A DNA stretch of 7,250 bases from Pseudomonadota bacterium (GTDB lineage: Bacteria > Myxococcota_A > Polyangia > Fen-1088): assembly GCA_017881285.1 (NCBI GenBank), contig JADGRD010000174.1, positions 1 to 7,250 on the forward strand. Direction: 5' to 3'. Under the pieces are notes generated by a model. That model made no database searches and was not told where the DNA came from. It saw only the letters and a list, made by a program, of their open reading frames with translations. Position 1 is the first letter of the stretch, and every line of letters begins with the position of its first letter. Below are positions 5,072 through 7,250 of the stretch, piece by piece. Made by a program: the position numbers and the translations under genes.

Positions 5072-6778
5072 TCACCAGAAAATGATGTTCAAGACCAGAG
5101 CCAGCGCCAGCATGCCCACGCCGAGGATGGCCGGCCGCTTGTACCAAGCGACGTCTTCTTCCTTCGGCCTGGGCGTCAGCGAGTACACGAGGCCGGCAAG
5201 CTCCGGTTCGGACTTGCGCTGCCGGGTGGCGAGGGAAACGCCCACGGTGACGACGAAGCACGCGGAGAACGCCCAGATGGCCGTCCAGAAGTTTTGCGCC
5301 ATCTCGCTGGGATACTGCTGCGACATGGACAGCCAGCCGCCTTTGATGCCGGCACCCGCCCCCTTGGGAAAGGACAGACCATGGTGAACGGCGGCGGCGG
5401 CCGTGCCCGCGAGCAGCCCGAAGAACGCGCCGTGGCCCGTCGTCCGTCGCCAGAACATCCCGAGCAAGAACGTCGCGAAGAGGGGCGCGTTCACGAAAGC
5501 GAACACGAGCTGCAGGACGTCCATGATGTTGTTGAACTTCGCCGCCGAGTAGGCACAGGCCACACTGGCGCCGATTCCCGCGATGGTGGCGGCGCGCCCC
5601 ACCGCGAGATAATGGGCGTCGCTGGCGTTCTTCCGGATGTAGCTCTGGTAGATGTCGTACGTCCAGACGGTGTTGAATGCGGTGACGTTGCCCGCCATTC
5701 CGGACATGAACGACGCAATCAGCGCCGTCAGCCCGAGCCCGAGCAGACCCGTGGGGAAGTAGTGGGCGAGCATGGCCGGCACGACCATGTCGTAGTTGAG
5801 GCTGTCGCCCTTGCTCGGGAGCGAGAAGTGCGCGTCGCCGCCCACGTGCATTGCGATGGCCAGCATTCCGGGGAGGATGACGAGGACCGGGAAGAGCATC
5901 TTGGGGAACGCGGCGATGATGGGAGTCCGCCGAGCGGCGCCCATGTCCTTGGCCGCCATGGCGCGCTGAATGACCAGGAAATCCGTGCACCAGTAGCCGA
6001 ACGACAGGACGAAGCCGAGGCCCATGGCGAGCCCGAACCACTCGATCCCCATCGGGTTCGATGCCGCCGAACCCGTGAATTTCCACGTGTGCGACCAGGC
6101 GCCCTCGGGCATTCCGCTGCGCGCGGCGACGACCGCGAGCCGGCTGGTGACGCCGTGCCAGCCACCGACCTGCTTCAAACCGAGCAGCACGAGCGGCAAG
6201 AAGCCGAAGACGATGAGGAAGAACTGCAGGACCTCGTTGTAGATGGCCGACCGCAGCCCGCCCATGAAGATGTAGACGAGCACGACGACGCCCGAGGCAA
6301 CGATGCAGAGATGGAGATTCCAGCCGAGGATCGCGTGAAGCAAGGTCGCGAGCGCGTACATCGAGATTCCCGAGGACATGACGGTCATGCACGCGAACGC
6401 CACGGCGTTGAACCCGCGTGTCTTCTCGTCGAAGCGGAGCTTCAGGTACTCCGGCACCGACCGCGCTTTCGAGCCGTAGTAGAACGGCATCATGAAGACG
6501 GCCACGAACACCATCGCCGGGACGGCGCCCAGCCAGTAGAAGTGGCTGGTCATGATCCCGTACTTCGCGCCCGAGGCGGCCATGCCCATGACTTCCTGCG
6601 CCCCCAGGTTCGCGCCAAGAAAACCCAGGGCACAGATCCAAGCCGGCAACGCGCGCCCCGACTCGAAGAAGTCCTTGGTCCCGTTGACGCCCTTGCGGAC
6701 CACGAAGCCGATGCCGAGGACGAAGACGAAGTAGACGATCAGCAGGCAGTAGTCGATGATGCCGAGTTGGATGAGCAT
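5072..6778 (-). CDS. Sodium:solute symporter family (SSS/SLC5, vSGLT-like) transporter
   Basis: This 568-residue inner-membrane secondary transporter probably takes up a sugar or similar solute with a cation. Hydrophobic segments fill the length and it ends in a last helix at 549-568, consistent with the 14-helix SGLT topology. The SSS landmarks are FFESGRALPAW (37-47), GANLGAQEVMG (55-65), FMGGLRSAIYNEVLQ (171-185), YWCTDFLVIQRAMAAK (262-277) and ASFMSG..YDIY (355-377). Aligned from memory with vSGLT, the gate Tyr (Y262), Trp263 and the sugar-binding Lys (K293) are kept. The positions of vSGLT Gln69, Glu88, Ser91 and Asn260 hold Glu62, Tyr81, Gly84 and Ser259, so galactose is not assured. 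One Na2-site serine is Gly360. ATG 6778 is the earliest possible start, because an in-frame TAG occurs at 6785-6787; AAGGAG at 6793-6798 is 14 nt away, an unusually long gap. It is cotranscribed with the small membrane protein. Confidence 0.92.
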   Translation of the reverse strand: MLIQLGIIDYCLLIVYFVFVLGIGFVVRKGVNGTKDFFESGRALPAWICALGFLGANLGAQEVMGMAASGAKYGIMTSHFYWLGAVPAMVFVAVFMMPFYYGSKARSVPEYLKLRFDEKTRGFNAVAFACMTVMSSGISMYALATLLHAILGWNLHLCIVASGVVVLVYIFMGGLRSAIYNEVLQFFLIVFGFLPLVLLGLKQVGGWHGVTSRLAVVAARSGMPEGAWSHTWKFTGSAASNPMGIEWFGLAMGLGFVLSFGYWCTDFLVIQRAMAAKDMGAARRTPIIAAFPKMLFPVLVILPGMLAIAMHVGGDAHFSLPSKGDSLNYDMVVPAMLAHYFPTGLLGLGLTALIASFMSGMAGNVTAFNTVWTYDIYQSYIRKNASDAHYLAVGRAATIAGIGASVACAYSAAKFNNIMDVLQLVFAFVNAPLFATFLLGMFWRRTTGHGAFFGLLAGTAAAAVHHGLSFPKGAGAGIKGGWLSMSQQYPSEMAQNFWTAIWAFSACFVVTVGVSLATRQRKSEPELAGLVYSLTPRPKEEDVAWYKRPAILGVGMLALALVLNIIFW

Positions 6779-6903
6779 CGAGTTCTAGACTTCTCCTTGC
6801 TTGCGAGCGGCACGATGGGGCGCTCCCCGGCCGGCACGAATTTACTACACAAGGCGGCGGGGAGCGGATAACAGTCGCCGCCGCAAAGAGGAGAGTGAGC
6901 CTG
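6779..6903. promoter_or_regulatory. Divergent intergenic region, symporter / cytochrome c
   Basis: This 125-bp gap separates divergently transcribed genes and must hold promoters for both. A perfect inverted repeat, CGCTCCCCG (6821-6829) and CGGGGAGCG (6858-6866), flanks a 28-bp spacer with the AT-rich core GAATTTACTACAC (6838-6850). Candidate core hexamers are poor (TTTACT at 6841 and GATAAC at 6867 are spaced too far apart), so no promoter is assigned. Confidence 0.4.
6821..6866. repeat. 9-bp perfect inverted repeat around an AT-rich core
   Basis: The arms at 6821-6829 and 6858-6866 are exact reverse complements. The spacing (37 bp centre to centre) is long for a single dimer site, but it could serve paired operators or a stem in a 5' leader. 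GC-rich arms also arise by chance in this base composition. Confidence 0.35.
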
Positions 6904-7250
6904 ATGTCGTTTCGTAATGCTCGTCCAGGATCGTCGGTGGTCGGCGGGGCGTTCATGCTCTGTGGGTTGGTCTTGCTCGGGTGCGCGGTCACCCAGCTGG
7001 GCGCCACCAGTGCGGACCTGGCGCGGGCACACGACCAGGCCGCACCGGGCGAGACCACGTTCGCGAGCGAGTGTGCCAAATGCCACGGCCAGCGCGGCGA
7101 GGGACGCGGAGGGCTTCCGGCGCTCATGGGGCCCGGTGCCTTGCCCGAGTACCCGCGCGACATCGCGAGCTCGGGCGATCCGGCGCTCACCGACCCCCAA
7201 CTCCTCCAGATCGAGGCGCAGTCGCGTCCGGCGGGCGCGGCCTGGCGGGA
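6904..7250 (+). CDS. c-type cytochrome lipoprotein, N-terminal part; 3' end beyond the window
   Basis: This is an electron-carrier protein with covalently bound heme, exported to the periplasm and probably membrane-anchored by lipid. The visible 115 residues start with a lipoprotein signal ending in LVLLGC, so Cys27 should be lipidated. After a linker of about 25 residues comes a class I cytochrome c segment, FASECAKCHGQRGEG, with heme-binding Cys57, Cys60 and axial His61. The distal Met ligand and any second heme lie outside the window or cannot be assigned. ATG at 6904 has AGGAG at 6889-6893, 10 nt upstream; an in-frame GTG at 6895 is too close to that site. Redox partner and pathway are unknown. 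It is transcribed away from the symporter and may belong to a different locus. Confidence 0.85.
   Translation, partial: MSFRNARPGSSVVGGAFMLCGLVLLGCAVTQLGATSADLARAHDQAAPGETTFASECAKCHGQRGEGRGGLPALMGPGALPEYPRDIASSGDPALTDPQLLQIEAQSRPAGAAWR

Noticed and set aside
5024..6871. 615-codon plus-strand frame and a 707-codon minus-strand frame (5067-7190) over the symporter
   Set aside because: Both are shadows of the symporter gene with low-complexity Arg/His/Asp/Glu-rich or Arg/Gly-rich translations; the symporter frame carries all SSS motifs.
6841..6872. Sigma-70 promoter TTTACT...GATAAC toward the cytochrome gene
   Set aside because: The hexamers are about 20 bp apart and only partly match consensus; this is too weak to annotate.

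Overview
The window is high-GC bacterial chromosomal DNA. Its third codon positions are strongly GC-biased, it carries a GC-rich palindromic intergenic repeat, and it encodes a lipid-anchored glycoside hydrolase and a lipid-anchored cytochrome c. Together these suggest a Gram-negative free-living heterotroph. A Myxococcota/Polyangia-like or other soil lineage would fit, but the assignment is inference and no rRNA or other marker gene is present.

Layout, left to right. (1) At 1-1483 on the minus strand is a two-gene operon: a 311-residue sugar-phosphate nucleotidyltransferase followed by galactokinase, whose 3' half lies outside the window. The two overlap by 13 nt. (2) At 1484-1653 is a divergent promoter region with a striking AT-rich 17-bp tandem repeat. 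(3) At 1654-4530 on the plus strand is a 958-residue secreted or lipid-anchored GH31 alpha-glycosidase with a PA14 domain inserted in its N-terminal part, the layout known from xyloglucan alpha-xylosidases. (4) At 4531-4821 is a convergent intergenic region with no gene. It holds a short degenerate 9-bp repeat, a 112-bp GC-rich palindromic element and a perfect 9-bp hairpin just past the end of the minus-strand operon. (5) At 4822-6778 on the minus strand is an SSS-family (SLC5/vSGLT-like) symporter followed by a 75-residue protein with two membrane segments. (6) At 6779-6903 is a second divergent intergenic region with a 9-bp inverted repeat flanking an AT-rich core. (7) From 6904 to the right edge on the plus strand is the start of a c-type cytochrome lipoprotein.

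Inferred joint role: an outer-envelope GH31 enzyme releases sugar from a plant-type oligosaccharide, the SSS symporter imports a solute, and galactokinase plus the nucleotidyltransferase convert galactose to galactose-1-phosphate and then to a nucleotide sugar. Xyloglucan carries both alpha-xylose and galactose, so a xyloglucan side-chain locus would explain the grouping, but no substrate is proven. The cytochrome looks like the edge of a separate locus. The features most worth following up are the nucleotidyltransferase-galactokinase pair with no galT in view, the 17-bp tandem operator-like repeat, and the symporter with its small membrane partner and altered cation/sugar site residues.
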